NCBI RefSeq assembly: GCF_000735695.2
Contig: NZ_JASZ02000004.1
Span: 1-64,000 of the forward strand
DNA length: 64,000 bases
Direction: 5' to 3'
Source: Kaistella haifensis DSM 19056
Lineage (GTDB): Bacteria > Bacteroidota > Bacteroidia > Flavobacteriales > Weeksellaceae
Below are positions 39,234-48,697 of this stretch, one piece after another; positions within the stretch are counted from its first letter, which is position 1; every line of letters starts with the position of its first letter. The notes beneath the pieces are model-generated. The model was given only the letters and a program-made list of their open reading frames with translations. It did no database searches and was not told where the DNA came from. The position numbers were made by a program, and so were the translations under genes.

Positions 39234-41156
39234 TTAATGAAGTTTGCGGTTGATCACCCGATTCATATAATCTTGGTACCATGCCTTACTCTTCATCATT
39301 CCCAAATCGGTTTCCGGATTTTTCACTTTTCCGAGAAGGTTTTTTTCGTACCCCAAATCTTTGATATCATAAATACCCGTAAAATCTTTCCCATCAAACA
39401 AATAAATATAATTGCCAATCATAAACTGCTCTACTCCACTGGAATTTACAATTAAATAATTTTCTTTCTTCTCAGAAACCAAGCTTCTTCCCCAACTTCT
39501 GATTTTCTTATTGTAACCCATCAAATCGGCTAAAGTTGGATAAACATCCATCTGTTGTGCAGGTTCGGTAATTTCACCTGTCAATTGGTATTTCGGATTC
39601 GGGGAGTAAAACAAAATCGGAATAGCGAAACGGTTCATCGCTTTTTCATACTCCGGATAAGCAATCTGGTTGGTATGATCGGCTACCACAACGAAAATTG
39701 TATTTTGATACCAAGGCATTTTTTTTGCCGTTTCGAAGAATTTTTTCAAAGCAAAATCGGTGTAACCAATTGGTTCATGGATTTCCAGCGGACCCTTTTT
39801 GAACTTTCCTTTGTATTTTTCCGGAATTTTAAAAGGATGGTGCGAAGACGCCGAAAACATCGTCGCCATAAACGGAGATTTTTTGGTGTTTAAAGTTTTA
39901 GCAAAATATTGAAAAAAAGGTTCATCCCAAATTCCCCACATTCCATCAAAATCGGCATCATTATTATATTCCGTTTTGCCGTAATAATGCTTAAAACCCA
40001 AAATATTTCCAAAACCGAGAAATCCCATTGATCCATTTGGCGCGCCATGAAAAAACGAAGTATCGTAACCCATTTCATTAGCAACCGAAACAATCGACTG
40101 AATTTTCTGGTTGGAATATGGCGAACTGGTAAAAGCATCTTTCAAACTCGGAATTCCCGCCAAAACAGAACTCATCCCATGGATCGACTGTCTACCATTA
40201 GCGAAAGCGTTCGTGGCAATCAAACTGTGAGTTGCCAAACTATCAAAAAAAGGCGTGTAAGAAACAAAATTCTTAATCCTGGTATTTTTATTAAATGCTC
40301 CGGAATATTCTTTCCCAAAACTTTCAATGATAAAGATAACCACATTGGGTTTAGGTTCCGCATTTTCACGAGGATAAATTTTATAAGGTTGAATATTTTT
40401 CTCAATAAATTCCTCATTTACAAAATGAACTTCCCGGAAATTATTCGTATTCATCGTTCGAAAAAATGAGAAAACACTGTTCAACACTACATTTGCTTGC
40501 AACGGATTTTTCACATGTCGGTTAGCATCCACCAAATTAATCGGTCTTGTGGAATGTTTAAAATCTCCACGAATTCCGCCCACAACAAGCGATGCAACGA
40601 TGCATAAATTCAAAACCCAAAAAACAAAATATTTCCACTTTTTCTCAGGTTTTTGTTCCTCAACTTTCACTTTTTTATAAAGAAAAATCCAGAAAATCAT
40701 CAAAACAATGAACCATAAAATTACGAACGGATGTTCCAAAACCGAAACCATGAACACTTTTCCGATATTATCCTCATGTTTTGCCACATTCAAAGCTGCC
40801 GTGGTAAGCCTCGACTGCGAAAATCGGTAATAAATAAAATCCCCGAAATTCATTCCGTACGCAATTCCGTTGGTAATGAAATAAAGATAAAACAGAAATT
40901 TCTGATAACTTTTTTTCGTGTTAATGACCAGCGGAAGCAAACTGAGCAAAATAAAAGGCGAATTCACATACAAAATCGCTGTGGTATCGAACGCTGTTCC
41001 GTGATAAGAAATACTGAAATAATCGGACACAGAATCAATCGGTATAAGTTTTCGATTGAAAAACCAAAACAGAAAACGCGCAATCTGATAAAAGAAAAAC
41101 GCCAAAAACAATCTATAAAAAAGAGCAAAAACCTCTTGTAATCTTATATCTTTCAT
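39234..41156 (-). CDS. LTA-synthase-like sulfatase-fold membrane protein
   Basis: Inner-membrane protein of 640 residues with about five N-terminal helices (residues 10-175) and a periplasmic alkaline-phosphatase-fold domain. The active region reads KPNVVIFIIESFGKEYSGAF, TPFFDSLATHSLIATNAFANGRQSIHGM (metal Glu and nucleophile Thr/Ser region) and FVVVADHTNQ. Gram-negative relatives transfer phosphoglycerol or phosphoethanolamine to surface glycans or lipids. The acceptor is unknown here. It is divergent from pssA, which makes phosphatidylserine, the precursor of phosphatidylethanolamine. Confidence 0.88.
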   Translation of the reverse strand: MKDIRLQEVFALFYRLFLAFFFYQIARFLFWFFNRKLIPIDSVSDYFSISYHGTAFDTTAILYVNSPFILLSLLPLVINTKKSYQKFLFYLYFITNGIAYGMNFGDFIYYRFSQSRLTTAALNVAKHEDNIGKVFMVSVLEHPFVILWFIVLMIFWIFLYKKVKVEEQKPEKKWKYFVFWVLNLCIVASLVVGGIRGDFKHSTRPINLVDANRHVKNPLQANVVLNSVFSFFRTMNTNNFREVHFVNEEFIEKNIQPYKIYPRENAEPKPNVVIFIIESFGKEYSGAFNKNTRIKNFVSYTPFFDSLATHSLIATNAFANGRQSIHGMSSVLAGIPSLKDAFTSSPYSNQKIQSIVSVANEMGYDTSFFHGAPNGSMGFLGFGNILGFKHYYGKTEYNNDADFDGMWGIWDEPFFQYFAKTLNTKKSPFMATMFSASSHHPFKIPEKYKGKFKKGPLEIHEPIGYTDFALKKFFETAKKMPWYQNTIFVVVADHTNQIAYPEYEKAMNRFAIPILFYSPNPKYQLTGEITEPAQQMDVYPTLADLMGYNKKIRSWGRSLVSEKKENYLIVNSSGVEQFMIGNYIYLFDGKDFTGIYDIKDLGYEKNLLGKVKNPETDLGMMKSKAWYQDYMNRVINRKLH

Positions 41157-41270
41157 TCAAAAATTCTAAAAAAACTGTGCAAAGTTACATTAAATTCACA
41201 TTTCGTTAATAACTAGTTTTTTCAGGAAATTGCAGATGAAAATTTTAATAAAAACCCTATTTTTGCTCCT

Positions 41271-41984
41271 ATGAATTTCATTAAAAACAATCTGGCAAAC
41301 GCCTTCACTTTGGCCAATTTATTTTCCGGAAGCATCGGTGTCATTCAATTGCTTGCCGGCAATTACCAAATCACGGCGATTTGCATTATCGTTTCTTTAA
41401 TCCTCGATTTTTTCGACGGGTTTATTGCGAGAGCGCTGAAATCCAATTCCAATTTGGGTGCGCAACTCGATTCGCTTGCCGATATGGTGAGTTTCGGTTT
41501 GTTGCCGGGAATCGTGATGTACAAAGCATTAGAACCTTTCGGAACTGAGATTTTCGGAATCGAACTTCCTTTTGAAATTAAATATTTCGGGCTTTTCATC
41601 ACTTTATTTTCATGTTTGAGGTTGGCAATTTTCAATTTGGATGAAGAGCAAACGTATTATTTTAAAGGATTGAACACGCCTTCAAATACCATTTTAATTT
41701 TCGGACTTTATTACGCATTTCTCGAAAACGGAAGCTTTCAATTTATCTTTGAAAACCCTTTGTTAATGGTAATATTCACGATAATTTCTTCGTGGATTTT
41801 AGTAAGTCCCATAAAAATGATCTCGATGAAATTCAAATCGATGAAATTAGAAGATAATTATCCGAAAATCGCTTTGTTGATCGGCGCTGTATTGATTTTA
41901 ATTATCTTTAAAACCGTCGGAATTCCATTGGTGATTTTATACTATATTTTGATTTCACTTATTTTTCAAAAACAGTTGAAATAG
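41271..41984 (+). CDS. pssA: CDP-diacylglycerol--serine O-phosphatidyltransferase
   Basis: Integral membrane enzyme making phosphatidylserine, the first step to phosphatidylethanolamine. The CDP-alcohol phosphotransferase motif D-x2-D-G-x2-A-R-x8-G-x3-D-x3-D is complete in DFFDGFIARALKSNSN and GAQLDSLADMVSFG. The N-terminus NLANAFTLANLFSG is typical of PssA. About seven to eight helices, 237 residues. Confidence 0.94.
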   Translation: MNFIKNNLANAFTLANLFSGSIGVIQLLAGNYQITAICIIVSLILDFFDGFIARALKSNSNLGAQLDSLADMVSFGLLPGIVMYKALEPFGTEIFGIELPFEIKYFGLFITLFSCLRLAIFNLDEEQTYYFKGLNTPSNTILIFGLYYAFLENGSFQFIFENPLLMVIFTIISSWILVSPIKMISMKFKSMKLEDNYPKIALLIGAVLILIIFKTVGIPLVILYYILISLIFQKQLK

Positions 41985-42063
41985 GAATTAGATTGTAACA
42001 ATTATTAATGACAAACCAAAATATTTTCAAATTACCAAATTAGTACATTTCCAAATAAAAAAA

Positions 42064-42828
42064 ATGAATTTAAAACTCTATAAACCGCTCTGCATCTTCG
42101 ATCTGGAAACTACCGGAACCAATGTAGCAAAAGACCGAATCGTGGAAATCTGCATCCTGAAAGTGAATCCGGACGCTTCCCGAGAAAGCAAAACCTGGCT
42201 CGTGAATCCCGAAATGCTCATCCCAAAAGAATCAACCGCAGTACACGGAATCACTGATGAAGACGTGAAAAACGCTCCGAAGTTTAAAGAAATCGCTCCG
42301 AAAATTATGGAAATGATCGCAGGTTCCGATTTGGGTGGCTTCAATTCTAACCGATTTGATGTACCGCTTTTGGCTGAAGAACTTCTGAGATCCGGGATCG
42401 ATTTCGATTTAAGCAAATTCAAGTTGGTTGATGCGCAAACGATTTTCCACAAAATGGAACCAAGAAATTTGACGGCAGCTTACAAATTCTACTGTAAAAA
42501 AGAGTTGGAAAACGCCCATTCTGCTGAAGCTGATGTTTTAGCAACTTTCGAAGTATTGGATGCGCAAGTTGCTCACTACGAAGAACTTCCAAACGATATT
42601 GCTGCACTAAGCGAGTTTTCTTTTCACACCAAATTTGCAGATTTAGCGGGAATGATTCATTTTGATGAAGAACATCAAGAGATTTTCGCGTTCGGGAAAT
42701 ACAAAGGACAACGCGTGAAAGACGTTTTCCAAAAAGATTTGGGCTATTACGGATGGATCCAAAGTGCTGATTTTCCGTTATATACTAAGAAAATTTTGAC
42801 AGGAATTCAACTTCGTTCGAAATTTTAA
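42064..42828 (+). CDS. DnaQ-like 3'-5' exonuclease
   Basis: DEDDh exonuclease. Exo I is FDLETTGTN (D-x-E), Exo II is GFNSNRFDVPLL, and Exo III is AHSAEADVLATFEV with the His and Asp. It resembles the proofreading epsilon subunit of DNA polymerase III, but a C-terminal part (FGKYKGQRVKDVFQKDLGYYGWIQ) resembles the DUF3820/putative quorum-sensing-regulated domain often fused to such nucleases. Length 254. Whether it proofreads or processes RNA/DNA elsewhere is open. Confidence 0.92.
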   Translation: MNLKLYKPLCIFDLETTGTNVAKDRIVEICILKVNPDASRESKTWLVNPEMLIPKESTAVHGITDEDVKNAPKFKEIAPKIMEMIAGSDLGGFNSNRFDVPLLAEELLRSGIDFDLSKFKLVDAQTIFHKMEPRNLTAAYKFYCKKELENAHSAEADVLATFEVLDAQVAHYEELPNDIAALSEFSFHTKFADLAGMIHFDEEHQEIFAFGKYKGQRVKDVFQKDLGYYGWIQSADFPLYTKKILTGIQLRSKF

Positions 42829-42890
42829 TTTTTTTTAAGTCACAAAAGATTTATTTAAGGATAAGTTTTTCAAAAGGTAACAATTTAATT

Positions 42891-43499
42891 ATGAAAATAA
42901 TTTGCATCGGCAGAAACTACGCAGAACACGCCAAAGAACTCGGAAATGAAATCCCTGAAAATCCCGTGATTTTCATGAAACCCGACACAGCGGTTTTAAA
43001 GAAAGGTTCGGATTTTTATATCCCGGAATTTTCGGAAGATATTCACTACGAGTTGGAAGTGGTTTTGAAAATTTCAAAAGGCGGAAAATATATTCAGGAA
43101 GAAAAAGCCGGAAATCATTTTGACGAGATTGCTTTGGGAATTGATTTCACTGCAAGAGATTTACAAACCAAACTGAAGGAAAAAGGACTTCCGTGGGAAC
43201 TTGCGAAAGGTTTCGATGGTTCTGCAGTGATTTCGGATTTTTATAAAAAAGAAGATTACGATTTGAAAAACCTTCAATTTTCTTTGCATAAAAATAAAGC
43301 GGAAGTGCAGCATGGCAACACATCATTGATGCTTTTCAGTCCAGGAAAAATCATTGCATTTGTTTCGCAATATTTTACCTTAAAAACCGGAGATCTTATT
43401 TTCACGGGTACTCCAAAGGGTGTTGGAAAAATAGCTGAAAACGATATACTGGAAGCTTATCTTGAAAATAAAAAAATGCTGGATCTCAGAATTCAGTAA
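42891..43499 (+). CDS. Fumarylacetoacetate hydrolase family protein
   Basis: Metal-dependent C-C hydrolase/decarboxylase fold, 202 residues. Family motifs are IGRNYAEHAKELGNEIPENPVIFMKP, EVVLKISKGGKYI, GIDFTARDLQ and LIFTGTPKGVG. The short form resembles YcgM-type oxaloacetate decarboxylases or acylpyruvases. Specificity not assignable. It lies between the exonuclease and UspA genes on the same strand with gaps of 62 and 35 bases, possibly one transcript. Confidence 0.92.
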   Translation: MKIICIGRNYAEHAKELGNEIPENPVIFMKPDTAVLKKGSDFYIPEFSEDIHYELEVVLKISKGGKYIQEEKAGNHFDEIALGIDFTARDLQTKLKEKGLPWELAKGFDGSAVISDFYKKEDYDLKNLQFSLHKNKAEVQHGNTSLMLFSPGKIIAFVSQYFTLKTGDLIFTGTPKGVGKIAENDILEAYLENKKMLDLRIQ

Positions 43500-43534
43500 A
43501 AATTCGTAACTTTATACAACAAAATTTTTAAATT

Positions 43535-43969
43535 ATGATCAATATTATACTACCTGTAGATTTCAGTGATTCTACAGACCAATTGATTGATGGATCAATA
43601 AAATTTGCAAAAGAAATCGGGGGAAAACTTTGTTTAATCCATGTTGCGCCCGCAGATATTGGTTTTGCAATTGGCGATATGGGATTTCAGTATTTTCCGG
43701 AAGTGGAGCAAAATGAGATTAAAGAAGAGCTGCTTCGGTTGAATAATATTCAGCAACGTGTACTTGCGGAAGGTGTCGATTGTGAACATCTATTGAAACA
43801 GGGTATTGCAGGCGATATTATCTTAGAATACGCCAAAGAAAAAAATGCGGCTTATATGGTGATGGGTTCACATGGCAGAAGCGGAATTTATGATGTATTT
43901 GTGGGAAGTCTTACCAAAGAACTTACTCGCCGCTCGCCAATTCCTGTACTGGTAATTCCGATTCATTAA
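43535..43969 (+). CDS. Universal stress protein (UspA family)
   Basis: Single-domain Usp of 144 residues: start INIILPVDFSDSTDQLIDGSIKFA, and the ATP-binding motif G-x2-G-x9-G-S/T in MGSHGRSGIYDVFVGSLTKEL, followed by SPIPVLVIP. The motif indicates an ATP-binding Usp. Ends in a bidirectional terminator. Confidence 0.93.
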   Translation: MINIILPVDFSDSTDQLIDGSIKFAKEIGGKLCLIHVAPADIGFAIGDMGFQYFPEVEQNEIKEELLRLNNIQQRVLAEGVDCEHLLKQGIAGDIILEYAKEKNAAYMVMGSHGRSGIYDVFVGSLTKELTRRSPIPVLVIPIH

Positions 43970-43990
43970 TAATTTTTCTACAAAAAAAAC

Positions 43991-44020
43991 AATCCCGTAA
44001 TTCTGAGAATTACGGGATTT
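43991..44020. terminator. Bidirectional terminator
   Basis: AATCCCGTAATTCT-GA-GAATTACGGGATT, with an A run before and T run after, between convergent UspA and DUF6341 genes. Confidence 0.85.
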
Positions 44021-44042
44021 TTATAAATAATATAAGAATCAA

Positions 44043-44279
44043 TTATTTAGTTTTCTTAGAATGGATTTTTGGATCGTAGTAAGGGTGATGTCCTTCTGTC
44101 GGTGAAAAATATTCTTTGTCTTTGTCACCTCCTAAAGTAGCAACCAAAACATAGCACCAATAGGTAAACAATGCCGAAGCAACGAGAAATAAAACCCAGT
44201 TAAGAACATTACCTGCAACATCAAAAAATCCGAAAGACCATTTGAATGCATCGCTTAAGAAGAGAAAGAAAGACGTCAT
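44043..44279 (-). CDS. DUF6341-like small membrane protein
   Basis: 78-residue protein with one or two helices (LNWVLFLVASALFTYWCYVLVATL) and a charged tail ending in HHPYYDPKIHSKKTK. This short family is sometimes mislabelled uracil phosphoribosyltransferase in flavobacteria; it contains no PRPP motif. It is divergent from the DUF6427 gene, a common pairing in the lineage. Function unknown. Confidence 0.75.
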   Translation of the reverse strand: MTSFFLFLSDAFKWSFGFFDVAGNVLNWVLFLVASALFTYWCYVLVATLGGDKDKEYFSPTEGHHPYYDPKIHSKKTK

Positions 44280-44321
44280 TATTTTCCTTTTTTAAATTAA
44301 CTTTGCACAAAATTAATAAAA

Positions 44322-45224
44322 ATGTTTCGATTACTTTCAAAAGAAAGCAATATTTTTTCAATACCCATTTACATTGTCATTCTTCTTTTAATTGTAATAG
44401 GATTTAACTTCCTTGATTTCAATTCATTAGACATAATTTCTGCAGTGATAACTTTTGCAGGTGTTGCTTTGGGATATTTTTGTTTTAATGCTATTTCACT
44501 GAATTATCAAACGCATTTGCCTTTATTTCTTTATACTGTCTTTATATTTGCGCTATATCCCGGTGATTTGGATATCGGAATTGCGGTTTCACTTTTCACC
44601 AATTCGATTATTCTGCTGTTGCTTACCGATAATGATTTGGCAGTTCGCAAAAACGCAATCATCCTTGTAGGCGCTATTTTAGCTCTGAATTTTATTTTTT
44701 TACCCACCACTTGGCCAATGTTTATTTTTGTGATTTTTCATCTCATTGGGACTTCTGATCGGGTTGGACTTCATATTTTCAAACTGCTGTTTGGGATTTT
44801 GCTCGTTGCAATTTCCTATTTTAGCATTGCGTTATTTCTTGGAATGAATTCTTGGAATGAGGTTTATTTTCCGTTTCAAAATTTTGAACCATCAAAAAAT
44901 ATTAAACAATTACTCTGGCTTTTGCCCGTTGCTTTGATGCTGATTCATTCGGTGATTGATCATTTTAGAAATTTTAATAAAAAAAGTCCGACAAGTAAAT
45001 TTAAATATACTTTTTTATTGATTTACTCTTTGGCACAGCTCATTACCATTATTTTATATATGGGAAATGTGTATGAATATTTACTTTTTCTTGCGCTTCC
45101 GGCTTCCATTATTTTGAGTAGAATGTTGAAGTTTTTACCCAAATATTGGATGAAAGAAACCGGACTTTGGGTCATTATTATCTCTTTGATACTTTTTAAA
45201 ATGACCAATTATTTACAATTTTAA
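44322..45224 (+). CDS. DUF6427 polytopic membrane protein
   Basis: Membrane protein of 300 residues with about nine hydrophobic segments spread over its whole length, starting MFRLLSKESNIFSIPIYIVILLLIVIGFNF. It matches the DUF6427 family of flavobacteria, of unknown function. Thirteen bases separate it from the DUF3109 gene, so the two, and perhaps the MgtC gene, form one operon. Confidence 0.75.
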   Translation: MFRLLSKESNIFSIPIYIVILLLIVIGFNFLDFNSLDIISAVITFAGVALGYFCFNAISLNYQTHLPLFLYTVFIFALYPGDLDIGIAVSLFTNSIILLLLTDNDLAVRKNAIILVGAILALNFIFLPTTWPMFIFVIFHLIGTSDRVGLHIFKLLFGILLVAISYFSIALFLGMNSWNEVYFPFQNFEPSKNIKQLLWLLPVALMLIHSVIDHFRNFNKKSPTSKFKYTFLLIYSLAQLITIILYMGNVYEYLLFLALPASIILSRMLKFLPKYWMKETGLWVIIISLILFKMTNYLQF

Positions 45225-45236
45225 TACTAAAAAAAC

Positions 45237-45821
45237 ATGATACAAATAGGCAATAAACTGATTTCTGAAGATATTTTTGAAGAAGAATTTGTGTGTAACC
45301 TCAGCAAATGCAAAGGCGCGTGTTGCGTTGCAGGCGATGTAGGCGCACCGCTGGAAAAATATGAAACAGAAATCCTCGATAAAATTTTCGATCAAGTGAA
45401 ACCGTATCTTCGTCCGGAAGGTGTGGCTGCGTTAGAAGAACAAGGAACTTGGACCATCGATCCACATGATGGCGATTATGTAACTCCGATGGTGAATGGC
45501 GAGGAATGTGCCTACGTGATTTTCGACGAAAAAGGAATTACCAAATGCGGAATTGAAAAAGCTTACGAAGATGGCGCGGTAGATTGGCAAAAGCCTATTT
45601 CCTGCCACCTCTACCCGATTCGCGTGACCGAATACTCCACCTTTACCGCGATGAATTACCACGAGTGGGAAATCTGCAACGATGCGTGTGTTTTGGGCAA
45701 AGAATTGAAAGTTCCGGTATATAAATTCCTGAAAACGCCGCTGATCCGAAAATACGGCGAAGAATTCTACACCACGCTTTGCGAAGCAGCCGATGAATGG
45801 AAAACGGAATTTGGTTCGTAA
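45237..45821 (+). CDS. DUF3109 Cys-rich protein
   Basis: Cytosolic protein of 194 residues with a conserved Cys pattern: FVCNLSKCKGACCVAGDVGAPL, GEECAYVIF, TKCGIEKAYEDG, ISCHLYPIRV and CNDACVLG. The set resembles YkgJ-type CxxxCxxCC proteins that may bind zinc or an iron-sulfur cluster. Function unproven. It lies between the DUF6427 and MgtC genes, 12 and 24 bases away. Confidence 0.9.
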   Translation: MIQIGNKLISEDIFEEEFVCNLSKCKGACCVAGDVGAPLEKYETEILDKIFDQVKPYLRPEGVAALEEQGTWTIDPHDGDYVTPMVNGEECAYVIFDEKGITKCGIEKAYEDGAVDWQKPISCHLYPIRVTEYSTFTAMNYHEWEICNDACVLGKELKVPVYKFLKTPLIRKYGEEFYTTLCEAADEWKTEFGS

Positions 45822-45845
45822 AAAATTTCTATCTTTAAATAAAAA

Positions 45846-46490
45846 ATGTCGGAACATTTTGAATTTTTAGATATTTACAAAGCAATTATTTCCATTATAG
45901 CAGGGCTCATTTTAGGTTTTGAAAGGGAAATGAAGGACAAATCCGCAGGGTTGAAAACAATCACCATCATTTGTCTGGGTTCTACTCTTTTTTCGATTAT
46001 TTCCTACAAACTCGCCGGTGATGGCGATCCTACCAGAATCGCTTCCTATATCGTGAGCGGAATCGGTTTTCTGGGTGCCGGCGTAATTTTTAAAGAAGGT
46101 TTCACCGTGTACGGACTTACCACAGCGGGCATTATCTGGATTGCCGCCGCGATCGGGATGTCGATTGGATTTGGTGAGGTTTATATTGCTTTTACCTTCC
46201 TTATTTCTGCCATTATCATCATTAATTCGGCACAATATGTTTCGAAAAATTTGCTTCCGCAGCATCACAGTAAACTCCTGAAATTGCAGCTTCCTATAGA
46301 AAAGTTTTCGCGTAAAGATGACATTCTCACGGAAATCAGAAGCATTACGAAAGATGTTTCAGAAATTGCTCTCGAGAAAAAAAACAGCAGTGTTCTGATT
46401 ACACTCGATATCCATATCAAAAATAGAGACATCAGAAAACTGGAATCTTATCTTATAGGAAACAGTGATCTGGAATATTTCAGCTATTAA
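45846..46490 (+). CDS. MgtC/SapB family membrane protein
   Basis: 214-residue protein with four to five N-terminal helices carrying the family motifs IISIIAGLILGFEREMKDKSAGLKT, YIVSGIGFLGAGVIFKEG and GLTTAGIIWIAAAIGMSIGFG, then a soluble ACT-like domain. MgtC proteins modulate Mg2+ starvation responses in other bacteria. Followed by a bidirectional terminator shared with tig. Confidence 0.93.
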   Translation: MSEHFEFLDIYKAIISIIAGLILGFEREMKDKSAGLKTITIICLGSTLFSIISYKLAGDGDPTRIASYIVSGIGFLGAGVIFKEGFTVYGLTTAGIIWIAAAIGMSIGFGEVYIAFTFLISAIIIINSAQYVSKNLLPQHHSKLLKLQLPIEKFSRKDDILTEIRSITKDVSEIALEKKNSSVLITLDIHIKNRDIRKLESYLIGNSDLEYFSY

Positions 46491-46513
46491 AAATCCATCA
46501 TTAATTCATAAAA

Positions 46514-46545
46514 AAAATCCGTTCTGCAAAAACAAAACGGATTTT
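46514..46545. terminator. Bidirectional terminator
   Basis: AAATCCGTT and AACGGATTT arms around a 12-base loop, between the convergent MgtC and trigger factor genes. Confidence 0.75.
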
Positions 46546-46563
46546 ATATTTATTAAAGTAAAA

Positions 46564-47898
46564 TTACTTTTTCAGTTCTTCTAAAAACTCGTCGTGAGAG
46601 ATTTTAGTTTCTTTTTTAGATGCTTTCTCCAGGATTACATCTTTTAGTTTTGCCATTCCTACTTCACTAGAAATCTGACGAACTTGCTCCTGATCTTTCA
46701 ACATTTCTACTGCGTATTTCTGAATTTCTTCATCGCCCAAATGGTGAATTCCGTAGATTGCCAATTGATTTCTTACCAACTGCTCAGCTTGGGCCAAAAC
46801 ATCGCTATAATCTAATTTGATTTCGTTATCGTTCATCAATTTACCTTCCAAAATCTGGTATTTCAATTGATTTTTTTCTGCTTCAAGAATTTCTTTTGCC
46901 TGTTCTTCAGACTGGATATTTTGGTTACTGAACATTAACCATTTTACCAAGAAAGTTTCAGGAAGTTTCACATCTTCTTTCTCGTTGATTTGTTCCAAAA
47001 TCTTGTTCACGAAATGTACATCTGCATTTTGCTGGAAATATTCGTCAAGTTCTGATTTTACTTTTTCTTTAAGTTCGTCTTCAGATTTAATGTTTCCTTC
47101 ACCATATACTTTATCGAATAATTCTTGGTTAAGTTCTGCCAAATTCAATCCGTAGAAATCTTTCACAGTAACTTCTAGTTGGTCGTGGTGCAAATGTTCA
47201 ACTTCATCTTTGCTGAAGCCTAATTCTTTTGCTAAGTCCTCGTTTTTCTGTAAATCTTCTTTAGAAATTTTTACAGATCCATCCATTTTCAAATCTTTTA
47301 CCAATTTGAAAGCTTCCTTCTTCTCAGCATCTATTACCACATTTTTCGGGTGATGGTGGTGCTCTCCTTCTGCATCTTCTTCTACAACTTGGCTGATTTG
47401 CAAAGCAACTTGAGAATCATCAGCGATGTTTTCTTGTACTACTTTTTCTGCAAATCTTTTTTGCATGTTTTCAATGCTTTGGTTGATTTCTTTATCAGAA
47501 GCTTCTACTTTGAAGTGTGGCGCTTCGTATTTTGCCAAATCAATTTTGAAATCTGGTTCGTAACCTACTTCGAAAGCAACGGTAACCTGATCAGCATTGT
47601 GGTTAAGCTCTTCAACCGGTTGTGGAACTGGCTGCCCAACCAATCTTAGATTATTTTCGTTCACATAATTATTAAGCGCTTCAGAAACCTGCTTGTTGAT
47701 TTCCTCAAAAGCGATTCCTGCTTCATATTGTTTTCTTACCATGCTCAATGGCACTTTTCCCTTTCTGAAACCTGGAACTTGTGCATTTTTAGCATAATTG
47801 ATAAGTTGTTTTTCAACTTTATCTTTATAATCTGCTTTATCTAGTGTAACTGTAAGTAACGCGCTTACTTCATCATGGTTTGTCGCTGTAACGTTCAT
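46564..47898 (-). CDS. tig: Trigger factor
   Basis: Ribosome-bound chaperone. The ribosome-binding signature GFRKGKVP (near residue 45, in NAQVPGFRKGKVPLSMVRKQY) is intact. The middle region is a divergent PPIase-like part with a His-rich loop (EGEHHHHPKN) and the C-terminal chaperone arms follow. Length 444 matches the family. The His cluster is an added feature that could bind metal. Confidence 0.95.
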   Translation of the reverse strand: MNVTATNHDEVSALLTVTLDKADYKDKVEKQLINYAKNAQVPGFRKGKVPLSMVRKQYEAGIAFEEINKQVSEALNNYVNENNLRLVGQPVPQPVEELNHNADQVTVAFEVGYEPDFKIDLAKYEAPHFKVEASDKEINQSIENMQKRFAEKVVQENIADDSQVALQISQVVEEDAEGEHHHHPKNVVIDAEKKEAFKLVKDLKMDGSVKISKEDLQKNEDLAKELGFSKDEVEHLHHDQLEVTVKDFYGLNLAELNQELFDKVYGEGNIKSEDELKEKVKSELDEYFQQNADVHFVNKILEQINEKEDVKLPETFLVKWLMFSNQNIQSEEQAKEILEAEKNQLKYQILEGKLMNDNEIKLDYSDVLAQAEQLVRNQLAIYGIHHLGDEEIQKYAVEMLKDQEQVRQISSEVGMAKLKDVILEKASKKETKISHDEFLEELKK

Positions 47899-47980
47899 TG
47901 TTATGTTTTGAAAATTTAGGTTGCAAAAATAGTAAAAATTTATTAAAAGATTCTCGCTAAAAAATCATAAAAAATACTAA

Positions 47981-48013
47981 AAAAAAATCATCTGCAATTA
48001 AGCAAATGATTTA
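47981..48013 (-). terminator. Terminator of the metal-uptake operon
   Basis: On the minus strand AAATCAT-TTGC-TTAATT-GCA-GATGATTT followed by a T run, downstream of the lipoprotein at 48081. Confidence 0.75.
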
Positions 48014-48080
48014 TTTAAGCAAAATACCACAAATACACGCTTACCGAAGATTAATCGCATATTTGTGCATGAAAAATTTT

Positions 48081-48641
48081 TTAATGAAGATTTACCAGTA
48101 CATTCACATCGGTTTCTCCACCGGAAGTTTGACCTTGTTGGTTATCAGCTGTAGGATAATTTTGATTCACAGAATTTGGGGTATGCACCAGTTTGATATT
48201 GGCTTTCCCTGTTGCTAAAACCGAATTAATTTTCCATTCCGTGCTTAAACCTACTTTATTTCCATCAGTTCTTTCCACATCATCCGAAGCTCGGTTTACG
48301 GCAACATCAGAATCAGAGAATTGGAAAGTAATGAAATGCTCATCTTTTTCTGCGGTAATTTCTTCGTTTACACTTTCATAATGATCATCGTGTTTCACCT
48401 GGAAGTCCAATTTCACAGCGTAAGTCGCGCCTTGTTGCAATTGTAAAGATCCATCTGCTACACCTCCGATATAGTTTATTACATGAACATCGGAAGTATT
48501 ATTTTTATTGGTTGCAGTAATTACCAATTTTTCAATTTCTTCGTGTTCATGAATATCTTCGGGGATTTCGTTGCTATTTCTACAAGAAAACAAGATAAAA
48601 GCCGCAAATAAAAGTAAAGTGGTATTATATAAATTTTTCAT
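48081..48641 (-). CDS. His-rich lipoprotein of a metal-uptake operon
   Basis: 186-residue lipoprotein (MKNLYNTTLLLFAAFILFSC). It has acidic and His residues at the mature N-terminus (EIPEDIHEHEEIEKL), KHDDHYESVNEE, and a conserved end SGGETDVNVLV. It resembles flavobacterial proteins annotated as type 1 periplasmic binding fold superfamily, which usually sit beside a TonB receptor. It follows the receptor gene by 56 bases and should be co-transcribed; it may hand metal from the receptor to the periplasm (inference). Confidence 0.75.
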   Translation of the reverse strand: MKNLYNTTLLLFAAFILFSCRNSNEIPEDIHEHEEIEKLVITATNKNNTSDVHVINYIGGVADGSLQLQQGATYAVKLDFQVKHDDHYESVNEEITAEKDEHFITFQFSDSDVAVNRASDDVERTDGNKVGLSTEWKINSVLATGKANIKLVHTPNSVNQNYPTADNQQGQTSGGETDVNVLVNLH

Positions 48642-48697
48642 TTTTTTATTTTTTTAAAGGTTAAAGGTTCTTATTAATGAACTATTCGATTTTTTAT